DNA of 58,667 nt, taken from contig JAJYEK010000008.1 of the NCBI GenBank assembly GCA_021785795.1, forward strand, positions 1-58,667, in the 5' to 3' direction. The DNA comes from Pseudomonadota bacterium (GTDB taxonomy: Bacteria; Pseudomonadota; Gammaproteobacteria; Acidiferrobacterales; UBA6901). Numbering within the stretch: position 1 is the stretch's first letter; each line of letters starts with the position of its first letter. Both the position numbers and the translations under genes were made by a program. The notes under the pieces were generated by a model, which was not told where the DNA came from, did no database searches, and worked only from the letters and a program-made list of their open reading frames with translations. This document shows, piece by piece, positions 1 through 8,185 of this stretch.

Positions 1-278
1 CCAAAATGCACGCAGTTCGGATTACATCACGCCGGCCGGGACACATACAAGGCTTGCAGCGCCATCGCACGGCGGCCGACGTCGATCGGGCCCCGGTCGC
101 GTGCCCGCGGATACTCCCAGATATCCCGTCAGGACGGGGTTCAAGTGCATCACGCATCAGATTAAGATGGTCGCACGGCGGTTCGTCAAACAGGCGGCAG
201 GGCCCATTCCGGTCCGGCGACAGATGCCGCTGAACGCCCATGCCGGCCGCGCCTGGACCGGGGTGGCAGGAGGAAACC
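1..278. other. Upstream stretch with no gene
   Basis: I see no convincing gene in the first 278 bases. The open frames here on both strands look like chance frames in GC-rich DNA and match no family I recognise. The stretch ends in a good ribosome binding site (AGGAGG just before 279) for the DUF488 gene. Confidence 0.5.
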
Positions 279-683
279 ATGGCAGTCTATCTTAAAAGAG
301 TGTATGAGAAACCCGCTCCTGGAGACGGCGAGCGGATCCTGGTTGACCGCATGTGGCCGCGCGGCATTTCGAAAGGCGAGGCCAAGATCGATCTGTGGCT
401 CAAGGATGTCGCTCCGAGCAGCGGACTGCGCAAGTGGTTTGCCCACGATCCGGTCAGGTGGCGTGATTTCAAGGTTCGCTACTTCCGGGAGCTGGCTGCC
501 AACCCCGATGGACTCCGGGAACTGACGCGCAGGGCCCGCGCACGGCGCATCACACTGGTCTTCGCAGCCCGCGACGAGAAACACAACAACGCGGTCGCCA
601 TCAAGGAATATCTCGGTCGGCGCCAACGTTCCCTGAAGACCGGTCGCCTGTCGCGACTGGGCTCACGGGATTCCGGGGCGTAG
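279..683 (+). CDS. DUF488 family protein
   Basis: A 134-residue cytoplasmic protein of the DUF488 (YeaO-like) family. Family signs are the N-terminal VYEKP segment, the block DRMWPRGISK near residues 25-35, the LWLKDVAPS segment and the FAARDEKHNNA segment near residue 105. The exact role of this family is not known to me; members are often found near stress or metal genes. The start at 279 is chosen over the in-frame ATG at 240 because AGGAGG lies directly upstream and family members begin with this segment. It stands alone on the plus strand and faces the lpxO-like gene. Confidence 0.85.
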   Translation: MAVYLKRVYEKPAPGDGERILVDRMWPRGISKGEAKIDLWLKDVAPSSGLRKWFAHDPVRWRDFKVRYFRELAANPDGLRELTRRARARRITLVFAARDEKHNNAVAIKEYLGRRQRSLKTGRLSRLGSRDSGA

Positions 684-779
684 GTCACTTTAAAAACAAT
701 CCTGAGCACGGTCCCAAGGAGAACGGCATCCACAGCCCGCAACGGCCTTATCACTGATCCGGGGCAGTCCCGGCAGCGG

Positions 780-1700
780 TCACCAGAGGAATATCAGGTA
801 GAACGCACCACCGATCAGGATGTATTTCAGTCCGTAATAAACCACCTTGTTCCTGCTCTTGATGCGCTTGCCCACGAGCCGCGCCCGGTAGACATACGCA
901 AAGAGCCGGTTCAGAAATCCGACGTGTTCTCCTTCGACGTTCTGAGTCTGGCTGGCGCGCATCACGACACGCTTGAACACTCGGTTGAGGGCAGCCATGG
1001 CGCGGCTGCGCAGGGGCCGCTCGATGTCGCAAAACAGGATCACCCGCGGCACATCGGTCCTGTTTTCGGCGTAGTGAATGTAGGTCTCATCGAACATCAC
1101 GGCCTCGCCGTCGCGCCAATGGTACGGGTTTCCGTCGACAAAGATGCGGCAGTCCTCGGAATTGGGAGTGACCAGCCCCAGATGGTAGCGCAGCGATCCC
1201 GCAAAGGGATCGCGGTGCGACACGAGCTTTGCTCCTGGTGGCAGCAGGGCAAACATCGCGGCATTCACTTCCGGGATGGCCTCGACCAGGGCCACGGTCC
1301 GGGGACACAACGTGCTCGCCGACGGCAACGGCTCGCCGTACCACCTCAGGTAAAAACGCTTCCATCCGGTGCGGAAAAAGGAATTGAAGCCCAAATCATT
1401 GTAGGTCGCGGCAGCGCGTATGCCCTCGGATGCGGCAAGTCTTACCGCCTCGTCACGGATTTCCTGCCAGTTGGCCTGCAGCGGCGCCAGCCCGGGAAAA
1501 TCCTGCACATCCAGGTAGGGCGTGTTCGGAACGGCCGAAAAGAGATACATCAGCACGTTATACGGCGCCATCACGGTCGAATGATCCGTCAACTGGCGCC
1601 ATACGCGGTGGCGCACCCGGCCGCGGAAATGTACGTAGACGGCCGAGAGTGCAAAGACGTAGAGAACATCGAACTTCGGGGCAAGAAAATGAATGTCCAT
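780..1700 (-). CDS. lpxO: LpxO-like aspartyl/asparaginyl beta-hydroxylase
   Basis: A 306-residue Fe(II)/2-oxoglutarate dioxygenase resembling LpxO, which adds a 2-hydroxyl group to the secondary acyl chain of lipid A at the inner membrane. Iron ligands are visible as H162-x-D164 (SHRDPFAGSLRYHLGL block) and H209 (DETYIHYAENRTD), followed by RVILFCDIERPL, the usual 2OG-binding side. A hydrophobic segment at residues 8-25 and another in the last 20 residues fit membrane attachment. Length matches LpxO (about 300). The start at 1700 is preferred over an ATG at 1718 because GGAG lies about seven bases upstream of it. It fits the LPS genes near 45-50 kb, although it stands apart from them. Confidence 0.88.
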   Translation of the reverse strand: MDIHFLAPKFDVLYVFALSAVYVHFRGRVRHRVWRQLTDHSTVMAPYNVLMYLFSAVPNTPYLDVQDFPGLAPLQANWQEIRDEAVRLAASEGIRAAATYNDLGFNSFFRTGWKRFYLRWYGEPLPSASTLCPRTVALVEAIPEVNAAMFALLPPGAKLVSHRDPFAGSLRYHLGLVTPNSEDCRIFVDGNPYHWRDGEAVMFDETYIHYAENRTDVPRVILFCDIERPLRSRAMAALNRVFKRVVMRASQTQNVEGEHVGFLNRLFAYVYRARLVGKRIKSRNKVVYYGLKYILIGGAFYLIFLW

Positions 1701-1718
1701 AGTCCGCTCCGTATCCAT

Positions 1719-2136
1719 TCGTGGCGGCCGAACAATCCTGCAAGCCAGCGCTATCCTAACCGAATTTCCTTCCTGCAGACCAGATCTAAACGCACCAGGC
1801 CGGAAGCAATGCAGGGCGAAGGCAGGGGACCGCCTACGGCGGACAGTGGCCTGGACCTCCCCGATCCGTACTGCGGCCGGCGAAATCCCGAATACGACAC
1901 GGATCTTTAGACCGCACCGTCTGCCCGCGGCGGGCCGATGCGGACACGAACGCAGACGGCGTAGGACAGGATGCCCATGGGTCGCCCAGCCCCGAGGAAC
2001 GCAGGTTCATCGTCTGCATCCGATCAGGCAGCCCGCCCGGACCGGCTTCCGGCGCCCGATAATTGCGCTTTCGCCCCCGATCTGGCTGACTGCGACACCG
2101 TTGCCGGCGGCACCCACCAACCCTGTGCCACGAAAC
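1719..2136. other. Intergenic gap, nothing recognised
   Basis: About 420 bases between two minus-strand genes. A very long plus-strand open frame runs through it and through the whole NapH-like gene, but its arginine/proline/glutamine-rich translation is a typical GC-rich antisense frame. I find no RNA gene, repeat or convincing hairpin terminator. Confidence 0.5.
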
Positions 2137-3549
2137 TCACAGCGTCCGCCAGACAAAAAATTCCACGGCCCAGGCGCCCAACGGCAATGCCCCGGCACCC
2201 AGCACCGTCAGGATCGCCAGGGCGCGGCGGCGGGCCAGCCTCCCGGCGAGCACCGCGCCCCACAGCACGGCCAGCACCAGCAACCCCAGGCAGGCCACTC
2301 CGGCCCAATGCGGCAGCATGACGGCACCGCTATCCTGCGACCAGGCAAGCAGGACCGAGCCCACAAACAGGTTGGCCCCTGCAAAGAAAATGAGCACGTC
2401 CGCGATGCGCCACCAAGGCAGTCCGCACACCGCCGCCGCAAGCCGCATCCAACCAGCAACCCAACCGCCCACGATCAGAGCCTCGGCCATGACGTAGGCA
2501 ATCAGCAATCCGCCGTCGAGCCAGGAAAAGACATGTCCGTTTCCCGGATAATAGGTCAGAACCCACCAATAGCCCGACGGACGGAGCAGCCAAGACAAGC
2601 CGTGTGCGCTGAGCCATACTGCTGCGGCCCGGTCTGCGGCAGAAAACCATGGCGACACGTTCCACTGAAAGGCGCCAAGCGCGGCGCCGATCATGCCGAA
2701 TACCAGCAGCCACGCCAGCCAACGGTCGGAAGAGTCGGTCTTCCGTCGGGTTTCGGGAGTCGCTGCGGCCAGAATTTCGGTAGCCGGAGAGCGCAGCGCG
2801 AGCTGCACCGCACCACGCTCTCCGGCGCAGCGCCCGCACATGTGACAGGCGGCGGCGCTTTCCATACGGCGGATATTGATGAGGGGTGCACAGTTCACCG
2901 GATGCCGGAGGCTCGTGCGTGTTCCCGACGGCGCTGCGTCCCAGGCGGCCCGGTCCACACTGAAATGCACGGGTGCAACCTTTGCCAGGAGCGCAAATAC
3001 TCCGCATACGGGGCACAGATGGCGGCACCACACCCTCTTTCCGCGCCCGTAGAGCAGGCCGATGACAACTGCGGCCACCGTCGATCCCCCCAGGATGAGC
3101 AGGGTCGCCCTGGGATACTGGTGCAGGCTGATCATCTGGCCGTACAGCGCGATTGCCATGAATGTCACGAACGGCCAGCCAGGCCACTTCATCCACCTGG
3201 GAATGCCCAGGCCAAGCCCATACTGCGATACCCATTCGGTGACGGTTCCCTCCGGGCAAAGCAACCCGCACCACGCACGTCCGAATACCATGATCGACAG
3301 AAGGACGAAAGGCCACCAGACACCCCAGAACATGAATTGGGTGAAGCGCGTGAAGCTGCCCCAGATCCGGGCTTCGGCGGATGGCGGCGGCAGAAATACC
3401 GGCGCCACCACCATCACCAGATAGCAGAGCACAATGGCCCACTGCATGCCCGCGATCAGGCCCTGGTGGCGCCTCATGAACAGCCCGAGGCGCGCAATTC
3501 GCTCGCCGCGAATATTTTGAGATACCGCCTGTTCCGTGACCACGCTCAT
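2137..3549 (-). CDS. NapH-like membrane polyferredoxin (4Fe-4S)
   Basis: A 470-residue integral membrane iron-sulfur protein of the NapH/NosR/CcoG type, which pass electrons between quinol and cytoplasmic or periplasmic partners. Two membrane Cys clusters are seen, C94-GLL-C98-P and C175-RHL-C179-PV-C182, followed by C220 and a ferredoxin-like C235-HM-C238-GR-C241. N-terminal helices lie near residues 30-50 and 72-90. The C-terminal half (about residues 265-465) adds several more helices, making it longer than NapH (about 290). No nap, nos or cco genes are adjacent, so its partner is unknown. The start at 3549 is the only sensible ATG. Confidence 0.8.
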   Translation of the reverse strand: MSVVTEQAVSQNIRGERIARLGLFMRRHQGLIAGMQWAIVLCYLVMVVAPVFLPPPSAEARIWGSFTRFTQFMFWGVWWPFVLLSIMVFGRAWCGLLCPEGTVTEWVSQYGLGLGIPRWMKWPGWPFVTFMAIALYGQMISLHQYPRATLLILGGSTVAAVVIGLLYGRGKRVWCRHLCPVCGVFALLAKVAPVHFSVDRAAWDAAPSGTRTSLRHPVNCAPLINIRRMESAAACHMCGRCAGERGAVQLALRSPATEILAAATPETRRKTDSSDRWLAWLLVFGMIGAALGAFQWNVSPWFSAADRAAAVWLSAHGLSWLLRPSGYWWVLTYYPGNGHVFSWLDGGLLIAYVMAEALIVGGWVAGWMRLAAAVCGLPWWRIADVLIFFAGANLFVGSVLLAWSQDSGAVMLPHWAGVACLGLLVLAVLWGAVLAGRLARRRALAILTVLGAGALPLGAWAVEFFVWRTL

Positions 3550-3682
3550 GCGACCACTTCGCCGGTTCCGGGCCGAAAACGGACGGACTTCACCGCCACC
3601 GGTTTACCCATAACGGCACGACCGATCGGTGCCCCGCCCGCCCCGGGAGGCGCGGACCCAGGCCGGCAATCCCTCGCCGCTG

Positions 3683-4039
3683 TTAGCATGGTTGAGCGAT
3701 AAGCCAACCCGATACCAAACGGGAGTGAAGCACGGGCCGCGCCGCTAGGCCCCGGAAAAAAAGGGCATATGCCTGTCTCCAGAGCACGGCGCCATTGCGT
3801 AGCGCCACCGAGGGCACTTCGCGCAGCCAAGGCGTATCCTCGCCGATGAAATGGGCGTACTTCTGGTCGATCGGGCCATGTTGACCGGCCAGGGAGAGCG
3901 ACTTGCGAGCGAACGTCCTGAAATACCGATCCTCGCGCATCTTGTCGTCGTTGATGTGACGCTGGCATTCCATCCAGCGCAACAGCGTTTGTCCCTGGTC
4001 CGAAGTGAAATAAAGACGGAATCGTCGGCCGGTCTGCAT
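3683..4039 (-). pseudogene. tnpB: TnpB (IS605 OrfB) N-terminal fragment
   Basis: About 118 codons matching the start of an OrfB/TnpB RNA-guided nuclease: MQTGRRFRLYFTSDQ, then REDRYFRTFARKSLSL and IGEDTPWLREVPSVALRNG, ending around ARPVLHSR. Similarity appears to stop near 3720, and the last 14 codons look like read-through into unrelated DNA. The RuvC catalytic residues and the zinc finger are absent, so it cannot be active. The missing C-terminal two thirds resembles the second remnant at 28385-29098. Confidence 0.8.
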
Positions 4040-4075
4040 GGATGTTATGCTAGCACAACTCGTTAGGGCGCATGT

Positions 4076-4523
4076 ATGGATAACACCAATCGTTCGAGTT
4101 GGCATGCGGTACTTAACATTAGGCGACACATCGTGCTTGTGACCAGATATCGGCGCAAGACATTGACCCCGGTACTGCTCGCGCACCTCAAGGCCGCGTT
4201 CGCCGATTGTCTTGTGGCCTGGCGTTGCCCGTTGGTGGAGTTCGGTGGCGAGTCCGATCACGTCCACCTGCTGATCGACATCCATCCGGCGCCGAATATC
4301 TCCACGCTCATCAACAACCTCAAGACGGCCGGTGCGCGCAGGGCGCGCAATCGATTTGCGGACCATCTTCCCCTTGTTCTGGCACAGCGCCTGCTTCGTT
4401 GGCAGCGTCGGCGGCGCGACAGTCGATACCGTCCGGACCTATGTAGATTCGCAGGGAACGGAAGAGCATGCCGGCAAGTCCGCTCGCAAATCGAAACCGT
4501 CGCTTGACCCGCTCCTGGCATAG
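4076..4523 (+). pseudogene. tnpA: IS200-type TnpA transposase, frameshifted
   Basis: A Y1 transposase of the IS200/IS605 family. The first frame (from 4076) carries the fold up to the HUH metal site, seen as ESDHVHLLIDIHP, followed by ISTLINNLKTAGARRARNRF. Near 4360-4380 the reading frame changes: the next family block, LFWHSACFVGSVGGATVDTV with the catalytic-tyrosine helix RTYVDSQ, continues in the frame that ends at 4523. Both catalytic parts are still readable, so decay is recent or there is a sequencing error. It is normally about 140 residues, which this matches if the frames are joined. Confidence 0.82.
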
Positions 4524-4826
4524 GGCTGGTCTTTTGCCCGCCCGGGACGGGGAATGCGCGGACATGTGTCCATCATTCAACTATATACTGCAGAATATTG
4601 CGCTGTCGAATGCCACATTGTCGCCGGAAACGCCCCCTTTGCACCATGCGCGCCGAGAGCATGCGCCCGGTCGTCCGTCGCAACGCCCATTCGGGCTGGC
4701 CGGACGAACATCGCGTCCCGCGCCAGCAACGGCTGGCCCGGCAGATCATTCCAGGGTGCAGGCCGGCTCCGCGTCTCTGTGACCGGAACCTGGGGTCCAG
4801 GTGGGACTGTGGGTGCTGTTCGGGGG
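4524..4826. other. Gap between IS remnant and sulfur operon end
   Basis: About 300 bases downstream of the last sulfur-operon gene. A short GC hairpin (GGGTC-AGG-GACCC near 4825) lies close to the cytochrome stop codon, but it has no T-run, so I do not call it a terminator. No gene or RNA is recognised. Confidence 0.4.
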
Positions 4827-5534
4827 TCAGGGACCCGATCCCACGCCGCGCCTGAGATAGGCGGCAAGATCGGCAATGTCCTGATTGCTCAGCGGGTTGA
4901 CCAGTGTCGTCGAATGGGTGCCGCGTACGCCATTCAGCAGGCTCACGACGAGTTGTGCAGGCGAAAGCGCATGTGCCATGACGAACAGGTCGGGCGCCGG
5001 GGCCGGCGACTGGGCATCCGGATAGGCATGGCAACCCATGCACAGCTGATCATACAGGGCACGTCCGGCGCGGGTCGCCCTGAAGGATTCAGGCAGCGGC
5101 AAGAGCCCGCGCATGTCGACGGGATAGCGCTGCGACAGACGATCAAGGCCGTTTGCCAGAACGGCAATCCGCCCGTGCGAATATGCCACCGACAGCTTAT
5201 GTAGCCGCAGCAGCAGCGGATGTTCGTCTGCCTGCCGCTGCTCTTCCAGGCAGTCCCGGGCAAGCAATGGAAGAACGCCCAGCGCGCTCTCGATCTTTGC
5301 CTGCAGTCGCTCGCGCTGCGTTGGCGTGAGGCCGGCCGCGAGCAGGCGGTGGCTGCGATTGGCAAGGACTGCAACCTCCAGCGCAAACCGCTGGGTACGT
5401 TCCCCGGCTACCGCACTCGAAAAGACGGTCGTGGCGACCAGAACGATCGCCACGACCGCACAGCTGCAGATCCTGACGAGCGGCGTCAGTCGCGAACCTT
5501 CCGGACTACTGGCAGCGCCGGATTGCGGGACCAC
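4827..5534 (-). CDS. Exported c-type cytochrome, last gene of sulfur operon
   Basis: A 235-residue periplasmic mono-heme cytochrome c. A hydrophobic signal segment lies at residues 22-42 (ending AVAG). Residues 45-150 form a helical region I do not recognise, and the heme site is C165-M-G-C168-H169, followed by a class I cytochrome tail ending LSNQDIADLAAYLRRG. A candidate axial methionine is M186. The only ATG start (5534) overlaps the preceding rhodanese gene by 49 bases; a non-ATG start nearer 5487 would remove the overlap and leave a normal signal peptide. Context suggests it accepts electrons from sulfur oxidation in the periplasm. Confidence 0.8.
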   Translation of the reverse strand: MVPQSGAASSPEGSRLTPLVRICSCAVVAIVLVATTVFSSAVAGERTQRFALEVAVLANRSHRLLAAGLTPTQRERLQAKIESALGVLPLLARDCLEEQRQADEHPLLLRLHKLSVAYSHGRIAVLANGLDRLSQRYPVDMRGLLPLPESFRATRAGRALYDQLCMGCHAYPDAQSPAPAPDLFVMAHALSPAQLVVSLLNGVRGTHSTTLVNPLSNQDIADLAAYLRRGVGSGP

Positions 5535-6409
5535 TGCGACATGGACCCGGCGTACATCCTGGCTTGCTTGTCGCCCAACAGCTCATAGCTCGTGAACCAG
5601 CCGAGCGACGCCCAGTGACCGGTGTTGCAGAAGGTGATTTGCTTGCCCTTTGTCGGCACATGGGCGGCCTCATAGAGGGCCCGCAGCGCCTTGGGCGACC
5701 GGAACATGCCGCCATCATTGCGGGTGATCCAGTTCTCTGGCATGTTACGGGCCCCCGGAATGGTTCCGTTACGCACCACGACGCCGGTCCGGTTGATGCC
5801 GAGATACTGCGCTGACGGCCGGTTATCCACCAGCGCGATGCCCGACTTCATGGCACGTTGCACGTCCTGCTCTGTGGCGAGCAGCTCCGGACGCGGATGC
5901 GCAACAAAGACAGTCGGGGTTGGCTTGTTGAATCCGGGCTGGACCGGATGCTTGGCCGCGACATAGGCGGCGTAGCCGCCGTCGAGGATCGACACATTGT
6001 TGTCACCCAGATACTTGAACGTCCAGAACACACGCGTCGCACCACCCATATCGGTCGCATTCGTGCCGCCCGAATAGATTACCACGTGCGTATTGTTGCC
6101 GATTCCGAGGCCGCCGATAAGCTTCTCCAGGGCCGGCACCGGAGGCACCAATCCCGGCGCGCCGTCGACTTTGATGCGCCAGCCGCCACTCGCGTAGTTG
6201 CTGTACACCGCACACGGAATATGGTCCCGCAGATACGCGGTCAGATCTCCGCCTCCACCAATCGGATTCCGGATGTCGAGCAATACTATGCCCGGTTTGC
6301 AAGTATGCGCCGCCACCCAGCCGGCATTGACCAGCGCCGGGGCCGAAGGCGCGGCATACGCAGCTCCACTGGCCAACAGCGCGATCCCACACAGTAACGA
6401 TCTTTTCAT
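5486..6409 (-). CDS. Exported two-domain rhodanese (sulfurtransferase)
   Basis: A 307-residue thiosulfate:acceptor sulfurtransferase-like protein with a signal peptide (residues 1-20, ending AAYAA). The first rhodanese domain (about 25-160, VLLDIRNPIG) lacks an active-site Cys. The second (about 175-305, VDNRPSAQYLG) has the catalytic loop C261-NTGHWAS. Family members such as SseA are usually cytoplasmic; export points to sulfane sulfur transfer in the periplasm. The start at 6409 has GGAGG seven bases upstream. It sits between the small DsrE-like genes and the cytochrome, in the same operon. Confidence 0.88.
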   Translation of the reverse strand: MKRSLLCGIALLASGAAYAAPSAPALVNAGWVAAHTCKPGIVLLDIRNPIGGGGDLTAYLRDHIPCAVYSNYASGGWRIKVDGAPGLVPPVPALEKLIGGLGIGNNTHVVIYSGGTNATDMGGATRVFWTFKYLGDNNVSILDGGYAAYVAAKHPVQPGFNKPTPTVFVAHPRPELLATEQDVQRAMKSGIALVDNRPSAQYLGINRTGVVVRNGTIPGARNMPENWITRNDGGMFRSPKALRALYEAAHVPTKGKQITFCNTGHWASLGWFTSYELLGDKQARMYAGSMSQWSRNPALPVVRKVRD

Positions 6410-6428
6410 CACACGCCTCCTCACCTCG

Positions 6429-6614
6429 TCAGAGAGTAACAACCACATCGGAAGCCAGCAGCGCATCCAGCACCTTGTTCCAGTCCTCGTCAGACATTGG
6501 CGTCCTCGTCGCATCACAGCGATGCACTTCATGAAACACCTCGAGCTCGGACAGCGCCTCTTCCACAGTCTCCCTGTCCGCAAACAATCCCGTATTCAGC
6601 ACCGCAATATTCAT
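6429..6614 (-). CDS. Small unknown protein in sulfur operon (61 aa)
   Basis: A 61-residue acidic cytoplasmic protein beginning MNIAVLNTGLF and ending LLASDVVVTL. The end matches the pattern of its two upstream neighbours (…ADAVISL and …AKIISL), and the beta-alpha-beta start suggests a trimmed DsrE/DsrF-like fold, but I cannot assign it to a named family. The start at 6614 is preferred to a longer frame because GGAGGG lies just upstream. Only 15 bases separate it from the upstream gene. Confidence 0.65.
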   Translation of the reverse strand: MNIAVLNTGLFADRETVEEALSELEVFHEVHRCDATRTPMSDEDWNKVLDALLASDVVVTL

Positions 6615-6629
6615 GCACCCTCCCACGCT

Positions 6630-6905
6630 CTACAGACTGATGACGGCATCGGCCTCGACCATGGCCAGCGACAGGGCTGCCGCGCTGACGTGCGGCAGCT
6701 CCTGCCCGGGGACCGTGGTCTCGGGCTGGATATCCGACAGTTCCAGCAATTCCGCCTGCTGTGCATTCTCCGGTGTCTCGGCCACCGGTTCGGTCATGAA
6801 CACCAGACGTACCTTGTGTCCAAAGATCGTCAGGCCGGCCGCCACGCGCATGGCTTCGGTGTGGTCATCGCGTCCCAGCAAAAGAATCGATTTGTGCGGT
6901 TTCAC
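6630..6905 (-). CDS. Small DsrE-like protein (91 aa)
   Basis: A 91-residue cytoplasmic protein with a GTG start at 6905. The N-terminal strand-helix block (SILLLGRDDHTEAMRVAAGL) followed by KVRLVFMTEPV looks like a DsrE/DsrF/TusD fold, used to carry persulfide sulfur. No cysteine is present at the position where DsrE binds sulfur, so it may be structural or regulatory rather than a carrier. It lies nine bases downstream of the 97-residue neighbour, which suggests coupled translation. Confidence 0.7.
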   Translation of the reverse strand: MKPHKSILLLGRDDHTEAMRVAAGLTIFGHKVRLVFMTEPVAETPENAQQAELLELSDIQPETTVPGQELPHVSAAALSLAMVEADAVISL

Positions 6906-6914
6906 TTTCCGCCC

Positions 6915-7208
6915 TCACAGGCTGATGATTTTCGCGGTTTCGGCCGCCAATGCGCTGTTGCCGGTCTGGCTGCCGAGCTCGACCGGACACTGCGAATGAC
7001 CCATGTGGCGTTCCCATGAATACTCACAGGCTACTGCCCTGGATGCGCACCCCAGCTGCCCGACAACGCCGCGATCGAGCAGGACACGCACGCCCGCATT
7101 GGTGAAAAAACATGCCCAGCTCACACCCCGCCGCCGGCAGGCGCGCATCAGCGCAGCCAACGTCGGGCCCGCATCCGGCCGGGAAACCAGAAACATCAGA
7201 TCAGTCAT
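6915..7208 (-). CDS. DsrE-like small protein with conserved cysteines (97 aa)
   Basis: A 97-residue soluble protein starting MTDLMFLVSRPDAG. It shows a DsrE-like alternating fold: strand, ALMRACRRRGVSWACFFT, then GVRVLLDRGVV. Cys residues occur at 23, 32, 53, 59 and 73 (SQCPVELGSQTG); the last one sits in a loop before a helix, a likely persulfide site. The ATG overlaps the stop of the upstream rhodanese gene in an ATGA arrangement, showing translational coupling. Probable role: sulfur relay in the cytoplasm. Confidence 0.7.
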   Translation of the reverse strand: MTDLMFLVSRPDAGPTLAALMRACRRRGVSWACFFTNAGVRVLLDRGVVGQLGCASRAVACEYSWERHMGHSQCPVELGSQTGNSALAAETAKIISL

Positions 7209-8179
7209 GAGTGCTTCCTTCCAAGGTAGTAACCGGTGATCGCGGCAAGCAGCAGTCCCACAACCACGGGCGCAATGGGATCGGGCCTCGGCTTGACCGG
7301 AGCCGCCACAGAGGGCGACCGGTCTGGCGTATGTGATGTCCTTTCGTAAAAGGTCTCCGAATCCACTGGCAGTCCGGTATGGTCGGCCCAGTCCACCCAA
7401 CCACCGGGATAGACCTTGGCGGCAAACCCGGCGCCCGCGCGCAACAAGGTGAAATAGGAAATCGAATCGTAGGCGTTGTTTGCATACACCACAGCCGAAC
7501 CGACCGGCGGCAGCTGGACTGCGTGCGCTGCCACGGCAAGCTGCAGCGCAGACATCGGCAGCGGCTGGGCGCCCGGCAGGTGTCCGCCCCGCAGCGCGCG
7601 GATGCGTTGACCCCAGTATGATGCGCGACTGCGGCCGTCGAGGAGGTAAGGCGGGTGCGGTCCGCGAAGCGCCCTGGCCAGCTCTCCGCGCAGAACGATC
7701 AGCCCGGCACGCGGCTGGCCGCGGTACACCGGGTTGCGGAACATTCCACGCGCCCTGCCCGGCCCCGCCGGTCCGCGCGCCACCAGCGGCGTGAGCGGCG
7801 CGGCGAGCACCGCCACCCGCGACTGGCCTGCGAGATACAGCACGCCTGCCACAAAATCGCGCCGCACCGGATCATCGCCGGCCACCACAACGGTCTCCCG
7901 GCCGGAGAGCCCGGCCGCACCCAGCACCCAGACAATGTCCCGGAAACTGGCCAGCCGGTGATGCGGACCCAGAAACTCGCGAGGTGGCAGGCACCGGGCG
8001 CCGGGCAATGAACGCGATGTGCAGGCCGCAAGCGGCCGAGTATCCACCACTACCGCTTCGCGCACACGCGGATCCCGGATCCCGGACACGTAGAAAAAAT
8101 GACCTGCATGCCGCGGCGCCGCCATTGCGGAACCGCCGACCATCAGCAACGCCAGGGCAAGCAGGACCGATCTCGGCAT
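7205..8179 (-). CDS. Membrane-anchored rhodanese-like protein without active-site Cys
   Basis: A 324-residue protein with a signal peptide (residues 1-20), two rhodanese-like domains and a C-terminal transmembrane anchor (PIAPVVVGLLLAAITGYYLG). The second domain shows the typical YLLDGRSRASYWG and YPGGWVDWAD blocks. Where the catalytic Cys loop should be, it reads VVYANNAYDS, and the first domain reads VVAGDDPVRR, so neither domain can hold a persulfide in the usual way. It may bind a substrate or dock the exported rhodanese encoded in the same operon at the membrane. Placed in the periplasm with a short cytoplasmic tail. Confidence 0.78.
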   Translation of the reverse strand: MPRSVLLALALLMVGGSAMAAPRHAGHFFYVSGIRDPRVREAVVVDTRPLAACTSRSLPGARCLPPREFLGPHHRLASFRDIVWVLGAAGLSGRETVVVAGDDPVRRDFVAGVLYLAGQSRVAVLAAPLTPLVARGPAGPGRARGMFRNPVYRGQPRAGLIVLRGELARALRGPHPPYLLDGRSRASYWGQRIRALRGGHLPGAQPLPMSALQLAVAAHAVQLPPVGSAVVYANNAYDSISYFTLLRAGAGFAAKVYPGGWVDWADHTGLPVDSETFYERTSHTPDRSPSVAAPVKPRPDPIAPVVVGLLLAAITGYYLGRKHS

Positions 8180-8185
8180 AATGCC

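Larger units (their letters stand above)
3683..4523. mobile_element. Decayed IS200/IS605 element
   Basis: A broken insertion sequence with divergently oriented tnpA (plus, from 4076) and tnpB (minus, from 4039), the arrangement usual for IS605-type elements. tnpA carries a frameshift and only the N-terminal part of tnpB is left. The tnpB side ends close to the NapH-like gene, so the right part of the element was lost. I could not define the subterminal hairpins that mark the ends. Confidence 0.75.

Noticed and set aside
924..1910. 328-codon plus-strand frame over lpxO
   Set aside because: Antisense to a well-supported LpxO-like protein; no family likeness.
1693..3702. 669-codon plus-strand open frame
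   Set aside because: It lies antisense to the NapH-like gene with its clear Cys motifs, and its Arg/Pro/Gln/His-rich translation is typical of GC-rich shadow frames.
4818..4836. GGGTC-AGG-GACCC hairpin near the cytochrome stop
   Set aside because: Short stem and no T-run; could be chance in GC-rich DNA.
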